From positions 310,001-374,000 of the forward strand of contig NZ_CP027727.1 in NCBI RefSeq assembly GCF_003851685.1: a DNA stretch of 64,000 bases. The letters are read 5' to 3'. The notes under the pieces were generated by a model. The model was not told the origin of the DNA. It searched no databases and saw only the letters and a list, made by a program, of their open reading frames with translations. How positions within the stretch are numbered: position 1 is the stretch's first letter; each line of letters opens with the position of its first letter. The position numbers were made by a program, and so were the translations under genes. This stretch comes from Pseudomonas sp. R5-89-07 (GTDB lineage: Bacteria > Pseudomonadota > Gammaproteobacteria > Pseudomonadales > Pseudomonadaceae). This document shows, piece after piece, positions 47,868-56,091 of this stretch.

Positions 47868-47990
47868 ATGGAGTCAGCAAAAAGGCGGAGTCAGCGCGAC
47901 TACACGCTGACCTTTAAATTATCGGTCGTTGATCAGGTCGAAAAAGGCGAGCTGAGTTATAAAGAGACTCTGTACGACACCCTGAAATGA
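47868..47990 (+). pseudogene. 5' remnant of an IS3-family transposase OrfA
   Basis: ATG 47868, preceded by CAGGAGGACGTA, opens MESAKRRSQRDYTLTFKLSV, then VDQVEKGELSYKE. This is a normal IS3-group OrfA start with the first part of the helix-turn-helix. After codon 33 the sequence diverges (TLYDTLK) and stops at 47990. The break marks the junction with the AT-rich helicase module. Confidence 0.65.
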
Positions 47991-48078
47991 TCATAGTCAC
48001 CCGTAGCAATTGGGCCTCCAATTAAAAATTAGCAGGGACGACTTGAGAGAATTATTGCATTCAAATAAAAATAAACCC

Positions 48079-50547
48079 CTATTGGATGTCTATGTATTTT
48101 CTTATTTCAAACTGAACAAGGTCATCTTGCGAGTTTACATAGTCAGCGAATTCGCTATTGAATCTAACCTCTCCAAGCTCACTTATTGAAATATTGCCTG
48201 TCTGCTTGTCACGCTCCAATTTATTAACCAAAGACCCACTAATGCCCATCTTGACGAATTCGGCATTTATTTTTTTGTTAGTTCCGTAAATATGTAGATT
48301 GTACTCGTTCTCAGTAAGTAGTCTCAAGTCATGAAGGGCTTTCACGTATTCATTGAGTCTATAAGAGACAAAGTCACTTTCTATCTTAATTTTCACTAGC
48401 GCCAAGTTTACTAACTCTTTGTCTGTTTTTTTTGATAGATCTATGTATACATTGCTGCCATGTACGCCGTCGGCCCTGTTTTTGGCTATCTCGCCATAGG
48501 AACTTCCAATGAAAAATTCTTTTCCACTATCGGTAAGTTTAATGCTGTGGAAATACTTCACTGTGTCTGATAAGTGATCTTTAAGATTTAGGCGATGGAG
48601 GTTTCTTGTGAAAAGTTTGTAGAAATCTCTAGCTTTTTGGTGCTGAAGGCGAAGAAACGCGGCATCTGAAATCTGATTTTCAAGAGACTTGATAAAATAT
48701 AAATACACTTTGTCAATTACGTCGGATGTTATCCATTCCTCACTTGAGGAAATTGTACCTAAGCGCCTTTCAAGTAAGCCAAAGACTCCCTCAGGATTAT
48801 AGTACACAGAAGAAATTCCTGACTCCATAAGCGTGTGCTTTACTTTGCTAGACTCGTCCCCATCACTGTGTATCAAGAAATCCTCTTTGCTCTGGATGTA
48901 TTCAAATTGATTAACTTTCCTCTCTAGAGTCTCTATACCATCCTGATCTATATTTTCGCGCGCTATGTCTAAATTTTTAATGACCTGGCTCAAGTCGAAA
49001 TTCAGAAGTAGAGGGTTTTCTATGTTATCTTTAAATATTCCATTTTTTAGAAGTCTTATTTTATTTTCCATCTTTCCACCCTTCCGATTAAACTGGTCTG
49101 AGTTTACAAAGTGTATAGGTGGAAGAAGTTTGTCGAGAGATTTTCTGCTGTCATCGAACACATCGTTAAGTCTATTTACCCTGCCAATCAAGTTGGTTAA
49201 TGATTTTCCATCCAGATCGTAAGTGTTTAGAATAAATAGGTTGTCGATCGGCAGGTTAACTCCCTCTAGAATTACTGAGTTCGCAATCAGGTATTTTAGT
49301 TCTTTGGTTTGTGCAAACTTGTGTTCCAAATATTCTTTTACTAAGTCCGGGAGCTTTCCATGCAAATAAATCATCCCCTTTTTTATATGCTCTACGCAAT
49401 AGAAGTCACTGTGAACGTTGTTTGAAATGGTCTGAGATAAATCGCCGAGCACACTTGAGCTAATATATGGTAGCTCCTTGCTTATAAGCATGGAAAGCTC
49501 TTCAACTTTCTTCGGTGCTCTGAGGTATAGGAAGTTCTTCTCTTTCTTATTTTTTATTATGTAGTCTACGAAACTCGACTCATTCCCTAAGCGATAAAAC
49601 TCATTCATGAATCTATTATAGGTGTGCTGTTCTCCATTGGATTTAAATTCATAGATTTCTGGTTCTTTAATATTGCTTGCTATGCGCCGTTCAAAAAATC
49701 TCTGATTTTCATCAGTTTTAAGATTTTCTGTTTCAGATACCAAAGGTGATAAATAATAGTTTGTCGACTCCGGATTTCTAAGTCTATTCCTACGTATTAG
49801 CCTTGTTAGCAGAATACTTCTTGCATCCATTTCAAATAAGTTCTGGGCTTCATCAATTATCAGAAGTTCAAAAGATATATCTTTGTTTTTTAAGAGCCTG
49901 AGAGCACGCTCTTGAGTGAATATGGAAATAAAATCTCCTGCCCCATCATACATTTCATCATGAAATATAATGTGGCGGAGCGGGAAATTAGCTTTGATTA
50001 ACTTGTAAGTTTGTGTAAGGAGTGATTTGGTTGGTACGATGATTGCGGTTTTCTTGGGATTTTTTGCTTTTATTATATCTATAATTAATGTGCTTTTTCC
50101 AAAAGAGGTCGGCGCGATGTAACAGTTCTCCTTGCTACCGCTATTAATTATTTGCTCTCGATATTTTTTTTGCTCGTAAGTTTCAGTTATATGTTTGTTT
50201 AGAAATTTTTCTAACTGGTACTCTAAAGTGAAGTTTGTGCTTGTTGAACTCTCGGTTAATTTATTTTTTGATATGTACTGCGCTACCGGGTAGATCCCAA
50301 AATTTGAACTTGCATCTAGTAGTGGTTGATAATAGTTGTTATTGATTGCGCACTTTAAGGTTATGTAGTATGCAATCTCAAAGTAGGGGGATCTTCTCTT
50401 GTCGCCACTGTATTCGTTAAAAAATACAATTGCACAGCTTAGGATGAACTCCAGCTCTCTATTATCAAGCTGAATATTTAGAGAGGTCTTCCTCATAACT
50501 TCTGAAAATAATTTATTGCTTTTGAGCCAAGTCAGGCTAATTGCCAT
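48079..50547 (-). CDS. SF2 helicase of a Hachiman-like defence pair (HamB-like)
   Basis: From ATG 50547, one base after the upstream stop and behind GGAGAAG, the product is 822 residues. The N-terminal 130 residues are helical. Helicase motifs are Walker A IAPTSFGKSTL (Lys151), DEAQ at residues 232-235 (LLIIDEAQNLF), motif V VILEGVNLP, and motif VI LIGRVNRLN (455-459). The last 350 residues match nothing I recognise. The gene is strikingly AT-rich. With the PD-(D/E)XK gene just upstream it fits HamB of Hachiman; AbpB-type helicases are the alternative. Confidence 0.68.
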   Translation of the reverse strand: MAISLTWLKSNKLFSEVMRKTSLNIQLDNRELEFILSCAIVFFNEYSGDKRRSPYFEIAYYITLKCAINNNYYQPLLDASSNFGIYPVAQYISKNKLTESSTSTNFTLEYQLEKFLNKHITETYEQKKYREQIINSGSKENCYIAPTSFGKSTLIIDIIKAKNPKKTAIIVPTKSLLTQTYKLIKANFPLRHIIFHDEMYDGAGDFISIFTQERALRLLKNKDISFELLIIDEAQNLFEMDARSILLTRLIRRNRLRNPESTNYYLSPLVSETENLKTDENQRFFERRIASNIKEPEIYEFKSNGEQHTYNRFMNEFYRLGNESSFVDYIIKNKKEKNFLYLRAPKKVEELSMLISKELPYISSSVLGDLSQTISNNVHSDFYCVEHIKKGMIYLHGKLPDLVKEYLEHKFAQTKELKYLIANSVILEGVNLPIDNLFILNTYDLDGKSLTNLIGRVNRLNDVFDDSRKSLDKLLPPIHFVNSDQFNRKGGKMENKIRLLKNGIFKDNIENPLLLNFDLSQVIKNLDIARENIDQDGIETLERKVNQFEYIQSKEDFLIHSDGDESSKVKHTLMESGISSVYYNPEGVFGLLERRLGTISSSEEWITSDVIDKVYLYFIKSLENQISDAAFLRLQHQKARDFYKLFTRNLHRLNLKDHLSDTVKYFHSIKLTDSGKEFFIGSSYGEIAKNRADGVHGSNVYIDLSKKTDKELVNLALVKIKIESDFVSYRLNEYVKALHDLRLLTENEYNLHIYGTNKKINAEFVKMGISGSLVNKLERDKQTGNISISELGEVRFNSEFADYVNSQDDLVQFEIRKYIDIQ

Positions 50548-50548
50548 T

Positions 50549-51307
50549 TTACTTCTCCAGGTATTCAACAAAGCTATTTAGGCTAGATTTTGTCAAGCAC
50601 ATAGCTTTAATCGTTTTTCCGTCAAAGCTTAATACGAAGCTGTTATCATTTAAGATTTCAGTACTTGCTGTTGAGTCCCACGCGCCATTTAGGAATATCG
50701 TTGAACATGTGATGATATTGAATTCGGTTATCTTGTTAAAGGTTCCTTGGTCAAACATATCCTGAAGATTTTTAATCTTCTTTCTGATTGATTTTTCCGT
50801 TCCTACATCTATATGGGAGGCATGGTTGTAGGCATTCTTCCATGGGTTGTTTTTACCTTTTTCACTTTTTCCAGAAACATACTTTTCTAAATCGGAGTAG
50901 GCGTGTTTAAGCTTATCTTTGTGGCTGATTCTTTTACTGGATATAGAGCCGGATTTACTTTCAAGTAGATAGGTTTCAGCATCTTTAGAGAAAAAACCAT
51001 CAAACCCTTTTTTTATTGATCCTTCTTCTAGATTAAAGAATAGGAATTCCTGTTTGTAACCAATCATTCTTAAGTATAAATGAGCAAAAAGCTCCGCGGC
51101 TGCTCCCATTCGAGTATTGGTATCTTTATCTTCCAGAAATTTTCTCAGCCTTATTTTAACAAGGTCTAGCTCGCTATCAGAGCTGCCTTCACATATCGAT
51201 ACCAAAAAATCATCAAGATATTTAGTTATTTTGGTATCTAACGATTCTATATTGATGACATGTAGTTCGTGTGTGGAAGATATTAGCTTTATTTCAACTG
51301 GAAGCAT
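50549..51307 (-). CDS. PD-(D/E)XK nuclease of a Hachiman-like defence pair (HamA-like, DUF1837-like)
   Basis: From ATG 51307 the product is 252 residues. A longer start at 51373 would lie in NERD-gene sequence and is rejected. Candidate catalytic residues are Glu72 in GAAAELFAHLYLR, Asp103 in IKKGFDGFFS, and E-x-K at 116-118 in LLESKSGS. This order (E, then K-G-F-D, then E-x-K) is the DUF1837/HamA pattern. In Hachiman, HamA cuts DNA when HamB senses loss of genome integrity. The helicase gene follows with one base between stop and start, so the two are coupled. Confidence 0.65.
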   Translation of the reverse strand: MLPVEIKLISSTHELHVINIESLDTKITKYLDDFLVSICEGSSDSELDLVKIRLRKFLEDKDTNTRMGAAAELFAHLYLRMIGYKQEFLFFNLEEGSIKKGFDGFFSKDAETYLLESKSGSISSKRISHKDKLKHAYSDLEKYVSGKSEKGKNNPWKNAYNHASHIDVGTEKSIRKKIKNLQDMFDQGTFNKITEFNIITCSTIFLNGAWDSTASTEILNDNSFVLSFDGKTIKAMCLTKSSLNSFVEYLEK

Positions 51308-51375
51308 TTTTATAGTCCAGGTTTTTTCGCTTGGTAATAGGGGGACGCTGCCATGGCCAGACCTCTTCAACAAAT

Positions 51376-51590
51376 CGGTGGATCTGCGTCGTGCCGCCTA
51401 ACGTATTTAGAGTGAGATTGTGCAGCTGGAGATAGATGTGCTTGCCCGCCTTCCGGGCGAGGAGTCGCACCGAAAGTTCACCGTGATAGCCTTGGCCTAG
51501 CTGCCGCTTGAGCCGAGCGAGAAAAAATGCGCCCGGAAAAATCCAGTTCGGTATGCCCGAGATCTGGGCGATGATAGGGGTGAAGTCCAT
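51376..51590 (-). pseudogene. Truncated NERD-domain gene
   Basis: ATG 51590 opens MDFTPIIAQISGIPNWIFPG, then a basic segment GYHGELSVRLLARKAGKHIY and LHNLTLNTLGGTTQI, matching the first part of Pseudomonas NERD (nuclease-related) proteins. Homology stops after about 70 residues, just where the AT-rich HamA-like gene begins. The expected VVETKNMKGW part is missing. Insertion of the defence module probably removed it. Confidence 0.6.
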
Positions 51591-51938
51591 TTTGCAACCT
51601 TTCCAGAAATCCTTATCCACCCGCATCTTACCGAAATTTCGAGTAATGGCACGTTAGTATTACTCGATGGTGAGAAGGTGTGTGGTCGCGTTTAGATTTA
51701 GCCTGACGCAAGGCCTGTGCCATTGATCTGATACTGGGTGCAACGTGCAACACCAAAGTAATTCAGCTCCATAAGGTCGCTCAGATGGCCAATAGCAGTA
51801 GAAGGGCGCATGTACTGGGCGGCCCTAATGCGTTCCTCAAGCCGCGCTCACGGCCATCAAGCTGGCTGCCGGGTCTTCCGGTCTACAGGACCTAGCATCG
51901 TGTTCGATTAAACCATATAGGTAAGCGGCGTAATCCAA
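51591..51938. other. Gene-free stretch between island fragments
   Basis: About 350 bp contain no frame with a normal composition or start signal. The stretch probably holds degraded mobile-element sequence. Confidence 0.3.
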
Positions 51939-52151
51939 TTAGCTCTGCCGATCAATCTGTCGTGCTTCGTTAAAACCTAGCCCATCCTCCGACCGACACC
52001 ACCGCACAAACACCTGCCAGCGATCACTGTGCGCCTTCACCGTGCGGTAATGCCCATCGCCAAACAGATCCCGTAATGCCTGCGGCCCGGCATAGCTCAA
52101 CTGCCGACCATAGCCAAAATTGCGCCCATCTCGTTTACCGAGCAACGCCAT
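51939..52151 (-). pseudogene. N-terminal fragment of an ICE-type integrase
   Basis: ATG 52151, behind AGAGGAG, opens MALLGKRDGRNFGYGRQLSY, then QALRDLFGDGHYRTVKAHSD and RWQVFVRWCRSEDGLG. This is the N-terminal SAM-like DNA-binding domain of an integrase family carried on Pseudomonas integrative elements. The frame stops after 70 residues and the catalytic domain is missing. Confidence 0.6.
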
Positions 52152-52153
52152 GA

Positions 52154-52426
52154 TCAAACTCCTCTCGAAGCCAAAATCTTTGAAACCTTCCCCGCGTCAT
52201 CCCGCCTAGGATGTTGAGTGTTATCAGGAATCAAGGCCCCTGCGACCTGTGAGGGTTGTCCACTAACGCGGGACTGACGGCTCTTTACGACCGGGAGCTT
52301 GGGCATCTCATGATCTGGCCTCCTGAACACCGATGCCGGTGGGCGGGTGGAGGCTGCATTGGCTGACGAGACCAACGCCGTGAGATCTTGAGTCGGGTGA
52401 AGGCAGGAATGCGATGACCGGGGCAT
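52154..52426 (-). CDS. Doubtful small ORF ahead of the integrase fragment
   Basis: A 90-codon frame ends two bases before the integrase-fragment start. Its N-terminal half is Ser/Pro/Arg-rich and looks like chance coding. The part from ATG 52306 (MPKLPVVKSRQSRVSGQPSQ) is more protein-like but lacks a clear ribosome-binding site. No family is recognised. Confidence 0.25.
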   Translation of the reverse strand: MPRSSHSCLHPTQDLTALVSSANAASTRPPASVFRRPDHEMPKLPVVKSRQSRVSGQPSQVAGALIPDNTQHPRRDDAGKVSKILASRGV

Positions 52427-52578
52427 GCCTGACTGTCAGTCAGGTGCAGTCCATTCCGTAGGCTGCGGCACCATCATCTACATCGCTGTTGCTGGTGACT
52501 TCGGTGTTTGTCACGCCGATTGTCACGAGGGGGAATGCCGCAAAGCCTTGTACGAGTTGGGCTGCAGCAGTGGTAGGA

Positions 52579-52613
52579 GCGCCCGTCTCTTTCCGGGAGA
52601 AAGAGACGGGCGC
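52579..52613. repeat. Perfect 15-bp inverted repeat
   Basis: GCGCCCGTCTCTTTC and GAAAGAGACGGGCGC are exact inverses around the loop CGGGA. There is no T-run on either side, so it is not an ordinary terminator. The surrounding 600 bp (52427-53053) hold no supported gene. Confidence 0.8.
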
Positions 52614-52850
52614 AGGTTGGCGCACGGGAATGACCAAGCGGATAGGTTGCTGCAGGGCAGCTGGGTAGGGGGATGTATTTGCCGCAATGGCAATGATCTG
52701 AAGTAGGCATCCATCACTCGGTGAGTGACCGTGCGAGCTGCCGGACGCTAATCGCACTTTGGGAGAACCACCACGGTGTGGCGTAGCCTTAAAGGTTCTG
52801 GCTACCTGGGTTGCTATCAACGACAGCGCTTGCCCGATCTTTTCTACGCC

Positions 52851-52940
52851 TGTGGATAATTTGGGTCAAGGCTCGAATTTTCGGGAATTCTGCGGCTGTG
52901 GATAAAATTATCCACCGGTGGAAATCCGTGGTTTTCCACA
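52851..52940. promoter_or_regulatory. Cluster of DnaA-box-like sites
   Basis: TGTGGATAA occurs at 52851-52859 and 52897-52905, TTATCCACC at 52908-52916, and TTTTCCACA at 52932-52940. The first two match the DnaA box exactly and the other two differ by one base. The 90-bp cluster sits next to the island integrase gene and could be a replication origin for an excised element. Confidence 0.45.
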
Positions 52941-52973
52941 GACAGTTACGTGGGCTTTAGATTTTTTAAATGA

Positions 52974-53018
52974 GGTCCATCCAAGCAGGGCGGCTTTGCA
53001 GCCCCGCTTGGATGGACC
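52974..53018. repeat. Long inverted repeat downstream of the integrase gene
   Basis: GGTCCATCCAAGC and GCTTGGATGGACC form a 13-bp perfect stem with an inner partial stem (GGC / GCC). It lies 35 bp beyond the integrase stop and may end that transcript, although the following bases are A/T-mixed rather than a clean U-run. Confidence 0.6.
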
Positions 53019-53053
53019 CGCGTGGAAGGGCGGACTGCGGTGATCTTATTGGC

Positions 53054-54382
53054 TTACCCACGTTTGGATGCGCCACGGCTATTTTGTAGGGCGGTAATGT
53101 TGTCGCCGACCGGATGAGCGAATTCGTGGGGCGTCACATGCCCATGGCGGTTGGCGTCGATGTAGTTGCTCCACCACGCCATGATTAGCCTACGCTGTTC
53201 GAGGAATTCAGCCTTGTGGATATACGCGGCGCGCACACGGTTGCGTTCCTTGTGGCTCATTTGTCTTTCGATGGCTGCGTCGGTCCATAACCCGGACTCC
53301 AGGAGGGCGCTACAGGCCATGGTCCTGAAGCCGTGGCCGCATACGTCCTTGCTGGTGTCATAGCCGACGTTGCGGAGCATGGTGTTCACCGTGTTCTCGG
53401 ACATGGGCTTCCAATACTTGTGGTCGCCCGGTAGCACCAACTCTGAAAAGCGACTCAGGCTGCGCAGGCGCTCCAGTATTTCGATGACCTGCGGCGATAG
53501 CGGAACCATTTGAATGTCGCCGTTCATCTTGGTCCCGCGTGTGGAGTTGCGTACCCCTTCAATCGGTGCGCGTGTATCGGGGATTTCCCACATGGCGCGT
53601 TGGAGGTCGAACTCACTCCATCGAGCGAAGCGCAGTTCGCTGGAGCGGACGAATACATGCAACGTCAGCAGGACGGCGAGGCGCGTCAGCTCGCGGCCGT
53701 TGTAGTTGTCGATACGGTGTAGCAGTTCGGGTAGGCGGTTGAGGGAGAGGGCCGGGCGATGGACTGTGCGCGGCGCGTGAATCGAGCCTGCCAGATCCAG
53801 TGCAGGATTCAGGGTGATCTGCCGAGCCCTTTTGGCCCCGCGCATGATGGTGGATAAGTAGTTCTGTACCCTTAACGCCACATCCATAGTGCCGCGTTCC
53901 TTGATGCGCTGGGTGATCTCTAGCAGGTCGTGGGTATCGAGCTCGGCAATGGGCCGTTGGCCGATCTGCGGGAAGACGTGGGTGCGCAGTCGGCTCATTA
54001 CGGTTTTTGCGTGGCCTTCGGTCCAGCGACGGGACATATCGGCGTGCCACTCCAGAGCAACGGTTTCGAAAAGCAGTGCCGCCCGCTGGGCTACGATCTT
54101 GGCCTTCTTCTTTTCTTCCATTGGGTCGAGATTGTCGAGCAGCAATGCCTTGGCCTCGTCTCGCTTACGCCGTGCGACGGAAAGGGTAACGATGGGGTAA
54201 TTGCCGATGATGAGCGTACCTTCCTTGCCGCTGGGCTTGGTGTACTTCAAGCGCCAGGTCTTCACGCCATTGGGTTTGACGAAAAGGTACATGCCGCCGC
54301 CGTCGAACAGTTTGTAGGCGCGTTCGCGGGTTTTGGCCGTGCGGCATTGCAGGTCGCTGAGGGGGATCGCTAGACGTGGCAT
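53054..54382 (-). CDS. P4-type tyrosine integrase
   Basis: From ATG 54382 the product is 442 residues (MPRLAIPLSDLQCRTAKTRE). The N-terminal DUF4102 arm-binding domain includes LFDGGGMYLFVKPNGVKTWR. Catalytic residues are Arg246 in FVRSSELRFARW, His350 and Arg353 in GHGFRTM, His377 in MSHKERN, and Tyr387 in AAYIHKAEF. All are present, so it looks active. It lies directly downstream of the 3' end of tRNA-Thr, the usual place for an island integrase that uses the tRNA 3' end as its site. Confidence 0.9.
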   Translation of the reverse strand: MPRLAIPLSDLQCRTAKTRERAYKLFDGGGMYLFVKPNGVKTWRLKYTKPSGKEGTLIIGNYPIVTLSVARRKRDEAKALLLDNLDPMEEKKKAKIVAQRAALLFETVALEWHADMSRRWTEGHAKTVMSRLRTHVFPQIGQRPIAELDTHDLLEITQRIKERGTMDVALRVQNYLSTIMRGAKRARQITLNPALDLAGSIHAPRTVHRPALSLNRLPELLHRIDNYNGRELTRLAVLLTLHVFVRSSELRFARWSEFDLQRAMWEIPDTRAPIEGVRNSTRGTKMNGDIQMVPLSPQVIEILERLRSLSRFSELVLPGDHKYWKPMSENTVNTMLRNVGYDTSKDVCGHGFRTMACSALLESGLWTDAAIERQMSHKERNRVRAAYIHKAEFLEQRRLIMAWWSNYIDANRHGHVTPHEFAHPVGDNITALQNSRGASKRG

Positions 54383-54546
54383 AGGGGTACGCGCTCCTGA
54401 CCGGGAGATCGCAGTACCCCTAACATACCCTCGGGGAAGGGGGATTTTGTTGGATCCCGACAGAGGGTCCTGGAACGAAAAAACCCGCCAAAGGGCGGGT
54501 TTTCGGGGCTTCCAGAGCACTCGGTGGAATGCAATGGAGCCTAATG

Positions 54547-54622
<76 letters not shown>

Positions 54623-54950
54623 GTGTTAGGGCGACGATTATAGCGATTGAAAAGGTTCTGTAAACCCCTGAATTCTGACTATTTTTGCAAACCCTACGGT
54701 TTTCCCCGATCACCGTGTTTTTGCGCATTGTCACTGCTTGAAAACACTCTCAGAAATACGTTCATAAAATGCCATTTATTTGACTTGTTACCGTTCATCT
54801 AAAAATCAATCCATAAAAACATCAAAATAATGACACTCTCCACCGCTTCCCACAGAATGCCCAAACAAAGGGCGCCTATAAAAAGACCTGCGGTAAGTAC
54901 CCGCGCTTGCCGAGCTTCACGTCTTTAAGCTGCGTCGTGAGGAGCAGGCT
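54623..54950. other. AT-rich gap between tRNA-Thr and the bcsQ-like gene
   Basis: This 328-bp gap holds the tRNA promoter (minus strand) and probably a long leader for the bcsQ-like gene. It is AT-rich from 54640 to 54840. No gene is supported. Confidence 0.4.
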
Positions 54951-55850
54951 ATGAGCCTTAGCAGTGAAATCCTGGCGTTGTTTGGCAAAGACGTCACCCA
55001 TGATGCCGATGGCATCAATGCGCGAATGCACTTTTTCGGCAGTGTCCCTGAAGAATCCCATCACTTTCTCCAACCGCTGGATACGCCTGAGTTGCGCCCA
55101 AAAATAGTGGCGTTGGTGTCTATCAATGGCGGCGTCGGGCGCAGCACGCTGGTTACAGCATTGAGCAGCGGCCTGCAGCGTCATGGCGAGTCGGTGGTGG
55201 CGCTGGATCTGGACCCGCAAAATGCCTTGCACCATCACTTTGGCGTCAGTTCCACCTTGCCGGGTATCGGGCGCACCAGTCTGGAGCATGGGCAATGGGG
55301 GCCGCTGCAGCAGTTGGGGTTTGCCGGTTGCCAGGTGATCACCTTCGGCGATATCGATATCCAGCAGCAGGAGAACCTGGAGCGTTGGCTCAAGCATGAG
55401 CCCGGTTGGCTGGCGCAGCGTCTTGGGTCGTTGGGCCTCAGCGAGCGGCAGACGGTAATTATCGATACTCCCGCCGGTAATAATGTCTATTTTCATCAGG
55501 CGCTGAGCGTCGCCGATGTGGTGCTGGTCATTGTGCAGCCGGACGCTGCGTGCCTGGGCACGCTGGATCATCTGGACACGCTGCTCGCCCCGCATCTTGA
55601 ATGCCCATGCCCCCCTGTGGTGCAGGTGGTGGTCAATCAGGTGGATGAAAGCAATGCCTTCAGCCTGGATATGGTCGAGGCGTTCAAGCATCGGCTTGGC
55701 CAAGACCCGCTGGAGGTGCATAGTGACATGGCGATCAACGAGGCGTTGGCTTTTGCGGCTGACCCGTTGGATAACGTCACGAAGCGGCTTGCCAGTGACG
55801 ACATCAATGCGCTGTGCCTGCTGTTGAAGGCGCCTAAGAAAACCGCGTGA
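54951..55850 (+). CDS. bcsQ: BcsQ-like (WssA/YhjQ) MinD/ParA-family ATPase, orphan
   Basis: The 299-residue protein has an N-terminal extension of about 45 residues and a MinD-type ATPase core. The deviant Walker A reads VSINGGVGRSTLV, so both usual lysines are replaced (Asn and Arg). Other family marks are VALDLDPQN, IDIQQQENLERW and VIIDTPAGNN. BcsQ-type proteins place and support cellulose synthase. No bcsA or bcsB follows; the next gene is on the other strand. The start follows GAGGAGCAGG. Confidence 0.75.
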   Translation: MSLSSEILALFGKDVTHDADGINARMHFFGSVPEESHHFLQPLDTPELRPKIVALVSINGGVGRSTLVTALSSGLQRHGESVVALDLDPQNALHHHFGVSSTLPGIGRTSLEHGQWGPLQQLGFAGCQVITFGDIDIQQQENLERWLKHEPGWLAQRLGSLGLSERQTVIIDTPAGNNVYFHQALSVADVVLVIVQPDAACLGTLDHLDTLLAPHLECPCPPVVQVVVNQVDESNAFSLDMVEAFKHRLGQDPLEVHSDMAINEALAFAADPLDNVTKRLASDDINALCLLLKAPKKTA

Positions 55851-55864
55851 AAGCGCGGTTTATA
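55840..55864 (+). terminator. Short terminator-like hairpin overlapping the bcsQ stop
   Basis: AAACCGCG and CGCGGTTT form an eight-base-pair stem whose loop holds the stop codon. The U-run is short (TTTAT), so the call is tentative. Confidence 0.45.
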
Positions 55865-56091
55865 CGGTTTATGCCTGATGCTTATGCACAATCGGTTGGT
55901 GGGGGTTGTCACGAAACGGCCATTTTGTGGAGCGGTTCTCAACACGCTGCAACTGCCTGTTTTGTGTGCGTTTTATTTTCTGAACAAAAAATGAACAGCA
56001 CCACTTTTGGTCTGTAGCGCTTATAGCTACAGCCTCTGTAAAGAATTCATCAACAGAGTTATCCACAGGCGTCTGTAGGAAATTTTGCCCC

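Noticed and set aside
52440..52820. A 126-codon minus-strand frame containing the 15-bp hairpin
   Set aside because: The product is Ser/Pro/Thr-rich with no recognisable domain or start signal, and a perfect hairpin in its middle is unlikely in a coding sequence.
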